Assembly (NCBI GenBank): GCA_024234815.1 | Contig: JACKNO010000006.1 | Location: 124,001-188,000, forward strand | Source: Pseudomonadales bacterium | GTDB lineage: Bacteria > Pseudomonadota > Gammaproteobacteria > Pseudomonadales > Halieaceae | Length of the DNA: 64,000 nt | Direction: 5' to 3' | Shown: piece after piece, positions 54,872 to 62,985 of the stretch | How the letters are laid out: each line of letters starts with the position of its first letter | Position numbering within the stretch: position 1 is the stretch's first letter | Notes under the pieces: generated by a model | What the model was told of the DNA's origin: nothing | Database searches by the model: none | Seen by the model: the letters and a program-made list of their open reading frames with translations, nothing else | Position numbers and translations under genes: made by a program

Positions 54872-55564
54872 TCAGCTTTTCGCACGATTTGCCGGCAGCT
54901 CGACAATCTCACCCACTCCCTGCTGCAGGGCAGGGTCCTTGTTGCGGGCGTTGCCAACCGCGGGAGGCAGCGCCTGCAGGCGCAGCGGCTGTTTGAGTTC
55001 GCTGCGAAACAGGGAATCATCCACGTCGATTACACGGCTGCAATCCAGCCAGCGTTCATACTCATCCGGCGCCAGCATTACGGGCATCCGCTGGTGCCAG
55101 GGTGCGAACGCGGGCGCTGCGGCTGTGGTCACCAGGGTGCAGGAGAGCATGGCCAGTCCTTCGCCCTCCCAAACGTCCCACAAGGCCGCGACCGCCAGCG
55201 CCTCAGTCTCGCTGGTGATAAGCCAGGGCTGCCTGGCGGCCCCCTCCTTGCGCCACTCAATAAAGCTGCTCATGGGCACGATGCCGCGTTGCGACCTGAA
55301 CGGATGGGCAAAAGCGCGGCTGCTGGCCAGCGTTTCGCTGCGGGCGTTGAACATGGCGTACTTCTGGTCCACTGCCCGCGCCCAGGAGGGCGTCAGCCAC
55401 CAGCGCGCCGCGTCCGCGATGCGTTTATCCGCGAGCTCGCGCACCAGTTGCACCGGCTCCGTGGGCGCCAGGTTCACGCCGCGCGGCAGCGTCAGGTCTA
55501 TACCGAGATCCCGCAACAACTGCTGCAGTCCCGGGCTGTCAATGACATTGAAACGGCCACACAT
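54872..55564 (-). CDS. yedK: SOS response-associated peptidase (SRAP/YedK, HMCES-like)
   Basis: A 230-residue SRAP-domain protein. After removal of Met1, Cys2 (MCGRFN) forms a stable crosslink to abasic sites in single-stranded DNA. The other conserved residues are present: Asn in FNARSET, Glu in FIEWRK and His in HQRMPVML. It protects abasic sites during replication. No SOS box was recognised in the 188 bases upstream. It is divergent from the DUF35 gene and has no evident tie to its catabolic neighbours. Confidence 0.93.
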   Translation of the reverse strand: MCGRFNVIDSPGLQQLLRDLGIDLTLPRGVNLAPTEPVQLVRELADKRIADAARWWLTPSWARAVDQKYAMFNARSETLASSRAFAHPFRSQRGIVPMSSFIEWRKEGAARQPWLITSETEALAVAALWDVWEGEGLAMLSCTLVTTAAAPAFAPWHQRMPVMLAPDEYERWLDCSRVIDVDDSLFRSELKQPLRLQALPPAVGNARNKDPALQQGVGEIVELPANRAKS

Positions 55565-55752
55565 AATGTTAAATCTCCTTCATGCCCCGGACTTGCGCCC
55601 CGCGACTGGCGCACCGGCAGACGCCGGCGTGGACTGTCATAGTAAACCCCTCGCCCCTGTCCGGCGCGGACCGCCCCACGCCACGGAGGATTCCTTGCCT
55701 GACACTGCGGGCCGATAGTACTCTGGGCGCCGCGCTAGACCCGGAGATTACA

Positions 55753-56211
55753 ATGAGTGACAAACCCCTGGCAGCAGCCATCGACGGCTGGCACACCATG
55801 GCAGACAAACCCCACCTGATCGGCACCCAGTGTACCCACTGCGATACGTATTTTTTTCCGCCCCAGAATCAATACTGCCGCAATCCCGCTTGCGACAGTA
55901 CTGATTTTCGTCAGGTCGAGCTGAGCAGAACGGGACATATCTGGAGTTACACCAACGCCTGCTACCAACCGCCGGCGCCCTTCGTGGCAGCGGACCCCTT
56001 CCAACCCTATGCGATCGCGGGGGTGCAACTGGAGCGGGAACAGATGGTCGTGCTGGGGCAGGTGGTGGCGGGGGTCAGCGTTGCCGACCTCAGGGTCGGA
56101 ATGCCGGTGGAACTGGTGCTGGAAACCCTCCACGAGACAGACGATGACATCAAGGTGACCTGGAAGTGGCGACCGCTGCCCACCGGCTCAAACCCCGCGA
56201 CAGGAGCGTAA
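55753..56211 (+). CDS. Zn-ribbon/OB-fold (DUF35) partner protein
   Basis: A 152-residue protein. An N-terminal rubredoxin-like zinc ribbon (CTHCDTYFFPPQNQYC, then NPAC) is followed by an OB-fold (WSYTNACYQPPAPF, PYAIAGVQLE). DUF35 proteins pair with thiolase-like lipid-transfer proteins, as with ChsH2 and Ltp2, the retro-aldolase of steroid side-chain degradation. The partner gene begins three bases downstream. The ATG at 55753 has GGAG six bases upstream; the longer in-frame extension is rejected. Confidence 0.88.
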   Translation: MSDKPLAAAIDGWHTMADKPHLIGTQCTHCDTYFFPPQNQYCRNPACDSTDFRQVELSRTGHIWSYTNACYQPPAPFVAADPFQPYAIAGVQLEREQMVVLGQVVAGVSVADLRVGMPVELVLETLHETDDDIKVTWKWRPLPTGSNPATGA

Positions 56212-56214
56212 TCC

Positions 56215-57402
56215 ATGGCCAATGAAATCGCGATTATAGGCGCCGGCATGCATCCCTGGGGTAAATGGGGCCACAATTTCGTGCAGTACGGTGTGGCCGC
56301 CGCCCGGGAAGCCCTGGCTGACGCCGGCGTACCCTGGCAGGATATCCGCTTTGTGTCCGGCGGAGCCACGGTGCGCTGCGGCTACCCCGGTTATGTCGCT
56401 GGCGCCACCTTTGCCCAGGCCCTCGGTTGGCAGGGGGCCGAGGTCAATACATCCTACGCCGCCTGCGCCTCCGGGTCCCAGGCCCTGGCGGCGGCTCGCA
56501 ACAAGATACTCGCCGGCGAATGTGAAGTGGCACTGGTTGTGGGCGCGGACACTACCCCAAAGGGCTTTCTCGCGCCCGCCGGAGGTTATCGTCCGGAGGA
56601 TCCTGACTGGGTGCGATTCTACCTGGGCATTACCAACCCCACCTACTTCGCCCTGTACGCGCGGCGACGCATGGATATCTACGGCGATACGCTGGAAGAT
56701 TTCGCCGCGGTAAAAGTAAAGAACTCCCGGGTCGGCGCGAAGAACCCCCGCGCCCGCTACCGCAAATGTTTCACCGCCGAGGACGTGGCGGCATCCGCGA
56801 TGGTGGCCGACCCGCTGCGCCTGATGGATATCTGCGCCACCAGCGATGGCGGTGCGGCCCTGATCGTGTGCAGCCTGGAGTACGCCCGGAAAATAGGGAA
56901 GGCAGACGCGCCCCGGGTGGCAGGAATCTCCACCACCACGCCCACCTTCGCCAGCGGTGTGGTCGAAATGCCCGATATCGCCACCGATTCGGCAGCCGCA
57001 AACGGCGTGGAGGCCATCAGTTACCGATCGCGCATACCGCTCAAAGCCTACGAGGAAGCTGGCATAGGCCCCGAGGACGTCAGCCTGGCGGAGGTCTACG
57101 ACCTGTCCACGGCGCTTGAACTCGACTGGATCGAGGACTTGCAACTCGTCCCCAGGGGAGAGGCGGCGGCCTGGCTGCGGCGCGGCGACACGGCGTTGGG
57201 CGGCAGGATTCCGGTTAACGTCTCCGGGGGTCTGGCCTGTTTCGGCGAGGCTGTCCCGGCTCAGGCCCTGGCACAGGTTTGTGAGCTCACCTGGCAGCTG
57301 CGCGGGGAGGCCGGCGACCGGCAGGTCAAGGGAGCGAAGGTCGGTATCACCGCCAACCAGGGCCTGTTTGGCCATGGCAGCTCGGTGATCGTAAAAAAAT
57401 AG
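56215..57402 (+). CDS. Thiolase-like lipid-transfer protein (SCP-x/Ltp type)
   Basis: A 395-residue member of the thiolase superfamily. The nucleophile region SYAACASGSQALAAARNKI has Cys in place, while the C-terminal half has the GHGSS ending (GLFGHGSSV) and SLAEVYDLSTALELDW seen in lipid-transfer thiolases, not the standard thiolase CGGG motif. With the DUF35 partner it most likely acts in thiolytic or retro-aldol cleavage of a CoA-bound side chain. It is close in kind to Ltp2 of actinobacterial cholesterol breakdown; the substrate here is not shown. Convergent with the cytochrome gene, 30 bases apart. Confidence 0.88.
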   Translation: MANEIAIIGAGMHPWGKWGHNFVQYGVAAAREALADAGVPWQDIRFVSGGATVRCGYPGYVAGATFAQALGWQGAEVNTSYAACASGSQALAAARNKILAGECEVALVVGADTTPKGFLAPAGGYRPEDPDWVRFYLGITNPTYFALYARRRMDIYGDTLEDFAAVKVKNSRVGAKNPRARYRKCFTAEDVAASAMVADPLRLMDICATSDGGAALIVCSLEYARKIGKADAPRVAGISTTTPTFASGVVEMPDIATDSAAANGVEAISYRSRIPLKAYEEAGIGPEDVSLAEVYDLSTALELDWIEDLQLVPRGEAAAWLRRGDTALGGRIPVNVSGGLACFGEAVPAQALAQVCELTWQLRGEAGDRQVKGAKVGITANQGLFGHGSSVIVKK

Positions 57403-57432
57403 CCGGGGCAGCGCCCGGCCGGTCAGCTCGCC

Positions 57433-57873
57433 TCAGGGCTCACCGGCGTCGTCAGTTTCACGCACCGACACCAGTTGCAGGTAGGCGATGAGGTCTGCCC
57501 GCTGCGCTGCATCGGGCACCCCCGGGCTCATCATGGTCGTGCCGGGCAGTACCTGCATTGGCGCCGCCAGCCAGGCGTCCAGCACCCGGGGCGTCCACAC
57601 GAACTGCGCCGCCCTGAGCGGCTCGGAGTAGTAATCAAACCCCGCCTGCTTGCCTGCCACCTTGCCGAAAATTCGGTAGAGGTTCGGCCCGTTGCCATGA
57701 CCCGCCCGGGCGTCGGTAAAATGGCAGCTGCGGCAGGGCCCGAACACCAGGCGCCCGCGCTGGGCATCCCCCTCAGGTTGCTCCGTTAGCGTCGCCGCGT
57801 CCTGCTGGGCATGGCCCGACGCGCACACCAGCGCCAACAGGGGGCCCACTAGTACCGCCAGTATCCGTTTCAT
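57433..57873 (-). CDS. Class I c-type cytochrome, secreted
   Basis: A 146-residue protein with a signal peptide (cleavage near GHAQ) and one haem site, C47-R-S-C50-H51. The axial Met is probably Met114 in PGTTMM, the site of PGTKM in mitochondrial-type cytochromes c; GPNLYRIFGKVAGKQAGFDY is also typical. It should be a periplasmic electron carrier. It overlaps the upstream flavoprotein gene by four bases, so the two products probably form an electron pair from flavin to cytochrome. Confidence 0.9.
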   Translation of the reverse strand: MKRILAVLVGPLLALVCASGHAQQDAATLTEQPEGDAQRGRLVFGPCRSCHFTDARAGHGNGPNLYRIFGKVAGKQAGFDYYSEPLRAAQFVWTPRVLDAWLAAPMQVLPGTTMMSPGVPDAAQRADLIAYLQLVSVRETDDAGEP

Positions 57874-59396
57874 GCCACTGCTCCCGCCGCCCGGCCCGCC
57901 CGACGCCCGAAGAAGGTGGCGTCCCCGACCGACAGGCCGCTGGCGATATAGGGCGCCCCTGGAAGGCCCGCACTATTGCGGCCGGCTGCGTAGAGGCCGG
58001 GAATAACCTCACCGAAACTGTTGATGACCTCGCCGTCCAGCCCGGTGTGCAGGCCGCCAAAGGTATGGGCCGGAAAAAACGCCTTGTCCACCGACAAATC
58101 CCAGGCGCGGTAGGGCGGACCCTGCAGCGGCCGCAGCAGGCTGGCGCGCTTGCGAAACAGGGGGTCCTCGGTGTTCCGCGCATGCCGGTTGTAATAGGCC
58201 ACCGTGTCCTGCAGCGCTCCCCTGGGGAAATCCAGTTGTACCGCCAGATCACCGATGGTATTGCCCTCGGCCACTGACAGGAAATTGTCCTGCAGCACGG
58301 GTGGCTCGCTGCCGCGGTCCGTGATCAGCCACGCCCGCCCCTGCTGGTGATAGGCAATGGCGTCCCCCAGGACCCCATAGTAGGTATCCTCCGCGACAAA
58401 ACGCTGGCCGAAGGCATTGACCACGATACCCATGAGCACCGATTCAGGCGGGTAAAGCGGCACGATGGCGAAGCCCTGGTGCATGCGCAGCGCCGCGGCG
58501 CCGGCGCCAATCCCCATGTTGATGCCCATACCCTGGTCGCCGACATTGCCCCAGGGCACGGAACAGTCGTACAACTCTGGGGCATAACTGCGCACCATCT
58601 CCCGGTTGTGAATGAACCCCCCACCGGCAAGCACGACGCCGCGGCGGGCCTGTATGGTGAGGCGCCTGCCCGCCTCGCTGACCTCGACCCCCAGCACGCG
58701 ACCATCGGCCGCCACGACCAGGCGCTCGCCCGAGACACCGGCCCGCAGTTGCGCGCCCAGAGCCCCGACCCGGGCCAGCAGGGCTTCCATCAACACGCGC
58801 CCGCCCGTCATGCCCGACGCTGCGGGTACATGGCCTCGCGGCGCGGGCCGGGCGATATCGCGCGCGGGCCACGCCAGTTCGCAACCGGAAAAATACAGGG
58901 ATTCACCGTCCAGCGGCACGCTCATGCCGGTAGACAGCCGGGGTTGGTAGCGCACGCCCTGCTCGACCAGCCAGTCAAAGTGGGCACTGCTGTTCTCACA
59001 ATAGAGGCGAATTTTCTCCAGCGGCGGGTGCTTGCCGCCGACCCCCGAGATGAAACGGAACATCTCCTCGACGCTGTCTTCCACACCGACAGCGCGCTGC
59101 AGGGCGGTGCCACCGCCGGCATAGACGACGCCGGCGGACATTGCCGAGGAGCCTCCGAAAAGCGGCAGGGATTCAACCACGAGTACTTCGGCCCCCGCCG
59201 TGCGAGCCTCTATGGCCGCACAGGCGCCGGCAGCGCCGGAGCCGATTACCAGTACGTCAGTGCGGATGTCCCAGGAGCCGACGGCCGCCGCCGGCAGCGC
59301 CCCGGCGCCGGCAGCGAAAGTCGTCGCGGCAACCGCGCCCATGCGGGCCAACAGGTCGCGCCGGCGCAGCCCGGGGCTATCAGATGAGTCGGTCAT
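57870..59396 (-). CDS. Tat-exported FAD-dependent dehydrogenase (fumarate reductase/KstD-like flavoprotein)
   Basis: A 508-residue flavoprotein. A twin-arginine signal (RRRDLLARMGAV at 11-22, then a hydrophobic stretch and an Ala-rich cleavage region) sends it folded into the periplasm. The FAD-binding site is VLVIGSGAAGACAA (Gly52, 54, 57) and GLYAAGRNSAGLPG, PYIASGLSVGDA is the C-terminal FAD motif. The family (FAD_binding_2) holds fumarate reductases, urocanate reductase and 3-ketosteroid dehydrogenases. No haem or FMN domain is fused; the cytochrome c encoded downstream (4-base overlap) is the likely electron partner. Direction (oxidation or reduction) and substrate are unknown. Confidence 0.85.
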   Translation of the reverse strand: MTDSSDSPGLRRRDLLARMGAVAATTFAAGAGALPAAAVGSWDIRTDVLVIGSGAAGACAAIEARTAGAEVLVVESLPLFGGSSAMSAGVVYAGGGTALQRAVGVEDSVEEMFRFISGVGGKHPPLEKIRLYCENSSAHFDWLVEQGVRYQPRLSTGMSVPLDGESLYFSGCELAWPARDIARPAPRGHVPAASGMTGGRVLMEALLARVGALGAQLRAGVSGERLVVAADGRVLGVEVSEAGRRLTIQARRGVVLAGGGFIHNREMVRSYAPELYDCSVPWGNVGDQGMGINMGIGAGAAALRMHQGFAIVPLYPPESVLMGIVVNAFGQRFVAEDTYYGVLGDAIAYHQQGRAWLITDRGSEPPVLQDNFLSVAEGNTIGDLAVQLDFPRGALQDTVAYYNRHARNTEDPLFRKRASLLRPLQGPPYRAWDLSVDKAFFPAHTFGGLHTGLDGEVINSFGEVIPGLYAAGRNSAGLPGAPYIASGLSVGDATFFGRRAGRAAGAVA

Positions 59397-59402
59397 GGGA
59401 AA

Positions 59403-60095
59403 TCAGTATCGCCGTATGTATTCGAGCTGGCCATCGATCATGTAGGTGCGATGACGGCCGCCCTCTGCCTCGAGGTCCTCGTTGGGATAGCCCGCATCGC
59501 CCTCGTAGAGAAAACAGATGCCGTTTTCGACAAACACCATGCGCGGCGCGTAATGGAAAGCGTCGCGGCAGGAAATCCCTGCGTGAGCCGCCTGGCAACT
59601 GTCATAAGCCGCGAGGTCTACCATACTCACGAAGGTGGGGGGCATCAGTCGGAACGGGTGCTCCCGATCGGCGATTTCCGCGAAAGCGGTTGCCGGGGTT
59701 ACCCAGCGATGGCACGAGATTTCCCCGCCATCCACGGATACCTCCTGCCCGTCTTCCAGCGTGGCGAGAAAAAACCAGGTGGCAAAACGGCGCTTGGCAC
59801 CCTCGGGAGTGGTCCAGTGTGACAACCACGCCAGTTGCCCGGCGCTGATCTCAAGGCCGGCCTCCTCCTGCGTTTCCCGGATGGCGGCATTGAGGGCAGC
59901 GCGGTAATCATCTCGATCCGGCGGATAATCGCATTCGTCCACGCGACCGCCGGGAAACACCCACATACCACCCATGTGGGCAACTGCTTTGCTGCGCTGC
60001 ACCAGCAACACCTCCAGCCCGTTGTCGCCGTCGCGCACCAGCACCACCGTGGCGGCCTGGAAAACGGGCTCTGCTGTTGAACTCAACTCAAGCAT
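59403..60095 (-). CDS. Nudix hydrolase, NUDT19-like
   Basis: A 230-residue Nudix protein. The Nudix box is split: GGRVDE at residues 49-54 is followed by an insertion of about 18 residues before AAIRETQEEAGLEI, which carries the catalytic Glu pattern. An inserted box is characteristic of the NUDT19/NUDT7-like CoA-diphosphatase group, unlike MutT. CoA or acyl-CoA hydrolysis is therefore a reasonable guess and fits the acyl-CoA enzymes around it. It starts seven bases before the flavoprotein gene on the same strand (one operon) and follows the MaoC gene by ten bases. Confidence 0.82.
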   Translation of the reverse strand: MLELSSTAEPVFQAATVVLVRDGDNGLEVLLVQRSKAVAHMGGMWVFPGGRVDECDYPPDRDDYRAALNAAIRETQEEAGLEISAGQLAWLSHWTTPEGAKRRFATWFFLATLEDGQEVSVDGGEISCHRWVTPATAFAEIADREHPFRLMPPTFVSMVDLAAYDSCQAAHAGISCRDAFHYAPRMVFVENGICFLYEGDAGYPNEDLEAEGGRHRTYMIDGQLEYIRRY

Positions 60096-60105
60096 GGCAA
60101 CGGAC

Positions 60106-60570
60106 TCAGTCCCGCGCGGGGAAAAATCGACTGATGGTATCGATCACACAGGCCGGGCGCTCGCTACCTTCGATCTCGATGGTCATGCGCACCACCACCT
60201 GTACGCCACCTTTCAGCTCCTGCGCGTCGATCACTTCGCCACCGCCGCGCAGCCGGCTACCCACTGGCACCGGCGCCGGAAATCGCACTTTTTCACAACC
60301 GTAGTTCACACCCATGGACACATTATCCACCCGCATTATTTGCGGCAGAAACTGATTGGCCAGGGACAAGGTCAGGTAGCCATGGGCAATGGTTTTGCCA
60401 AACGGTCCGGAAGCGGCCCGCGCGGGGTCCACATGTATCCACTGATGGTCACCGGTGGCATCGGCGAAAAGGTCGATGCGGCGCTGATCGATTTCGAGCC
60501 AGTCACTGTGGCCCAAATGCCTGCCGACGGCATTCAGCAACTCGGCGGGGTGATTGAAAATCGTCGTCAT
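60106..60570 (-). CDS. MaoC-like dehydratase/(R)-enoyl-CoA hydratase
   Basis: A 154-residue single hot-dog domain protein. DATGDHQWIHVDPARAASGP contains the Asp and His of the R-specific hydratase 2 motif, followed by IAHGYLTLSL. These enzymes hydrate trans-2-enoyl-CoA to (R)-3-hydroxyacyl-CoA in beta-oxidation or PHA supply. The ATG at 60570 was chosen by family N-terminus; an upstream in-frame extension is unsupported. It leads the MaoC-Nudix-flavoprotein-cytochrome operon on the minus strand. Confidence 0.9.
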   Translation of the reverse strand: MTTIFNHPAELLNAVGRHLGHSDWLEIDQRRIDLFADATGDHQWIHVDPARAASGPFGKTIAHGYLTLSLANQFLPQIMRVDNVSMGVNYGCEKVRFPAPVPVGSRLRGGGEVIDAQELKGGVQVVVRMTIEIEGSERPACVIDTISRFFPARD

Positions 60571-60670
60571 TATCTGTTCTCGTCGCAAGCCCGTGCAGCG
60601 CCGACTATACCATCTCACCGACACAGCGTTCACCAGCCACATGAACTTTCCGCAGCAAATCACGAGCACG

Positions 60671-60699
60671 TTGGCAAGACCAGGGTCCTTGGTTATAGT
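60671..60699 (+). promoter_or_regulatory. Sigma-70 promoter of the mscS gene
   Basis: TTGGCA (60671-60676), 17-base spacer, TATAGT (60694-60699): both hexamers near consensus. Transcription would begin near 60706, so the open frame's TTG at 60699 cannot be the start; this fixes the GTG at 60729. Confidence 0.7.
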
Positions 60700-60728
60700 T
60701 GGTCACTTTCAATCCGGAGGAAAACCGC

Positions 60729-61544
60729 GTGGAAAATATTGATATTGCCGAAATCCTGCAGACTTACGTGATTCCCTGGGGCATAAAGCTCGCGTTCGCG
60801 CTGGCGATCTTCATCATCGGCCGCATGGTAGTGGCGGGAATCGTCGGCTTCGTGCGCAAGGTGCTGAACACGCGCTCTATGGACGAGATTCTGGTCAGCT
60901 TCCTCACCTCCATCCTGAGCTGGGTGCTGCTGCTGTTCGTGGTCATCGCCGCCCTCAGCCAGTTGGGTATCAATACCAACTCGCTGGTGGCCCTGCTGGG
61001 CGCCGCGGGCCTCGCGATAGGCCTGTCGCTGCAAAGCTCCCTGTCCAATTTCGCAGCCGGGGTCATGCTGATCATCTTCCGCCCCTTCACCAAGGGCAAC
61101 TTTGTCGAGGCTGGAGGCGCCACCGGTGTTGTCGACAAAATCAGCATTTTCACTACCACCCTGACAACCACGGATAACAAGGAAGTCATCGTACCCAACG
61201 GCGCCATTATCAACGGCAACATCACCAACTATTCCGCCCGCCCAACCCGCCGCGTGGATATGGTGTTCGGCATTTCCTACGATGATGATATTCGCAAGGC
61301 CAAGGAGATACTCGAACAGATCATTGCCGCCGACGAACGTGTGCTTCCGGAACCGGCTCCGGTTATTGCCCTGGGCGCGCTGGCGGAATCCAGCGTCAAT
61401 TTCCTGGTGCGCCCCTGGGCCAAGCAGGAGGATTACTGGGGTCTGCTGTGGGATACCACGGAAGCCGTCAAGCTGAAATTCGACGAAGCGGGTATAACCA
61501 TCCCCTACCCCCAGGTGGATGTTCACTTCAGCAAGACCGAATAG
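60729..61544 (+). CDS. mscS: Small-conductance mechanosensitive channel MscS
   Basis: A 271-residue channel that opens under membrane tension to release solutes at osmotic downshock. Three membrane segments lie in the first 120 residues; the pore-lining helix is LLGAAGLAIGLSLQSSLSNF with the Gly/Ala-packing pattern, followed by the beta domain (VEAGGATGVVDKISIFTTTL, VIVPNGAIINGNITNY). Length matches E. coli MscS (286). The start is GTG at 60729 with GGAGG eight bases upstream and is supported by the promoter position. Confidence 0.95.
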   Translation: MENIDIAEILQTYVIPWGIKLAFALAIFIIGRMVVAGIVGFVRKVLNTRSMDEILVSFLTSILSWVLLLFVVIAALSQLGINTNSLVALLGAAGLAIGLSLQSSLSNFAAGVMLIIFRPFTKGNFVEAGGATGVVDKISIFTTTLTTTDNKEVIVPNGAIINGNITNYSARPTRRVDMVFGISYDDDIRKAKEILEQIIAADERVLPEPAPVIALGALAESSVNFLVRPWAKQEDYWGLLWDTTEAVKLKFDEAGITIPYPQVDVHFSKTE

Positions 61545-61552
61545 TAAGACCG

Positions 61553-61572
61553 GGGGGCGTTAAAACGCCCCC
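61553..61572 (+). terminator. G+C-rich hairpin after mscS, possible terminator
   Basis: GGGGGCGTT-AA-AACGCCCCC forms a perfect nine-pair stem nine bases past the mscS stop. No T-run follows, so it may stall polymerase or protect the transcript end and not act as a classic terminator. Confidence 0.45.
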
Positions 61573-61704
61573 AACTGCTTCAAATACTTGCATTTTTTAT
61601 CTGCCGCCAGGGGCGATGTGGTATAACAGCCGGCAGACCCAATACAGCCAAACTCCAGCGGACATCCAGCCCGCAGGCATTTGGTAAGCGGAAAATCACC
61701 GAAA

Positions 61705-62985
61705 GTGGCCAGCAAATCCAAACAGGCAGTCGTATCCCTCGCCATGCTCCTGGGCGCGGCGGCCGTCAGCGTCGTGCTTTACAAGTTGCGGCCGGCAGCT
61801 GAAATCGCGGCGCCCGTCTACGCGGCGGTAACGGTGGATGTCGCGCAGGTCGTGAAGGAAAACCTTCGTATCGAGGTGCAGGCACAGGGCACGGTCACGC
61901 CGTCCCAACAGACAACCATCCTGGCTGAAGTCAGCGGCAGGGTCATCGAGGTGGCGGAGAACTTCCACGTGGGTGGTTTTGTCTCCCGCGACGACATATT
62001 GCTGCGCATCGACCCCAGGGATTACCAGACCCGGCTGCTGCAGGCCCAGGCTTCCCTCGATTCCGCAGAGAGTGCGCTTGTCCAGGAGAAGGGTCGCGGC
62101 CAGGTAGCCCTGCGCGAGTGGGAGAAACTGCCCAGGAACAGCCAGCGCACCGAACAGGCCCGTGACCTCTATTTACGCAAACCGCAACTGGAAGAGGCGG
62201 AGGCGCGACTGAAGGCAGCCCAGGCTGACCTCAACACGGCCCGCGACAACCTCGAGCGCACCATCATCCGCGCGCCCTACGCTGCGCTTATCCGCAGCAA
62301 AAACACGGACCTGGGCCAATTTGTCGGCACCGGCACGCCGCTGGCAGACATTTTTTCCGTGGATATAGCGGAGGTCCGGCTCCCGATTCCGCAGAGCAAA
62401 CTTGAGTACCTGGAACTGCCGGGACTGGAAGGTTACGTCAACGGTTCGGCGATCGACCTGTATACCGATGTGGGCGGCGACATAAAGCACTGGTCCGCGC
62501 AATTGCATCGCACCGAAGGGGTATTTGACGAGCGCTCGCGGGCGCTCTATACCGTGGCCCGCATCCAGGACCCCTACGGACTCAAAAATCCGGGGCAGGA
62601 CCCGTTGCGGATCGGTACCTTTGTCAACGCCAATATCGAGGGTCGCGAACTCAGGGATGTCGTGGTGCTACCCCGATATGTACTGCGGGCTGGCAGCTAT
62701 GTGTGGGTAGTGGATGACACCATGCATCTGCGTAATCGCCAGGTGACCAGCCTGCGCACGGGTGGCGACCGGGTGTATATCAGCGCCGGCCTCAACGAGG
62801 GCGACCTCGTCTCCCTGACCAGCCTTGACGCCTCATTTGCAGGGGCGAAAGTGGAGATTCTGTCTTCGACGCCCACGAATCTTTTATTCGACCCGACGCA
62901 ACAGGCCCCCGCGCAACAAGCTGAGCGCACAGAGGAAATAACCGCCGCCACCGGTGCGGACGGCGTGGCAGCGGGCGGCCAGTGA
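61705..62985 (+). CDS. RND efflux periplasmic adaptor (membrane fusion protein)
   Basis: A 426-residue protein in the MexH/AcrA family that links an inner membrane RND pump to an outer membrane channel. An N-terminal hydrophobic anchor is followed by a beta-barrel/lipoyl half (TVTPSQQTTILAEVSGRVIE), a helical hairpin (about residues 105-195, with SLDSAESALVQEKGRG) and the second lipoyl half (ERTIIRAPYAALIRSKNTDL). The start is uncertain: GTG at 61705 or TTG at 61681, with weak ribosome sites for both. The stop overlaps the pump gene start (GTGA). Confidence 0.92.
   Translation: MASKSKQAVVSLAMLLGAAAVSVVLYKLRPAAEIAAPVYAAVTVDVAQVVKENLRIEVQAQGTVTPSQQTTILAEVSGRVIEVAENFHVGGFVSRDDILLRIDPRDYQTRLLQAQASLDSAESALVQEKGRGQVALREWEKLPRNSQRTEQARDLYLRKPQLEEAEARLKAAQADLNTARDNLERTIIRAPYAALIRSKNTDLGQFVGTGTPLADIFSVDIAEVRLPIPQSKLEYLELPGLEGYVNGSAIDLYTDVGGDIKHWSAQLHRTEGVFDERSRALYTVARIQDPYGLKNPGQDPLRIGTFVNANIEGRELRDVVVLPRYVLRAGSYVWVVDDTMHLRNRQVTSLRTGGDRVYISAGLNEGDLVSLTSLDASFAGAKVEILSSTPTNLLFDPTQQAPAQQAERTEEITAATGADGVAAGGQ

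Noticed and set aside
56188..57375. 395-codon frame antisense to the thiolase-like gene
   Set aside because: A mirror frame of a G+C-rich gene; the plus strand has clear thiolase motifs.
61573..61680. tRNA or promoter in the mscS-adaptor gap
   Set aside because: No cloverleaf could be drawn. TTGCAT and TATAAC are 28 bases apart, too far for a promoter.
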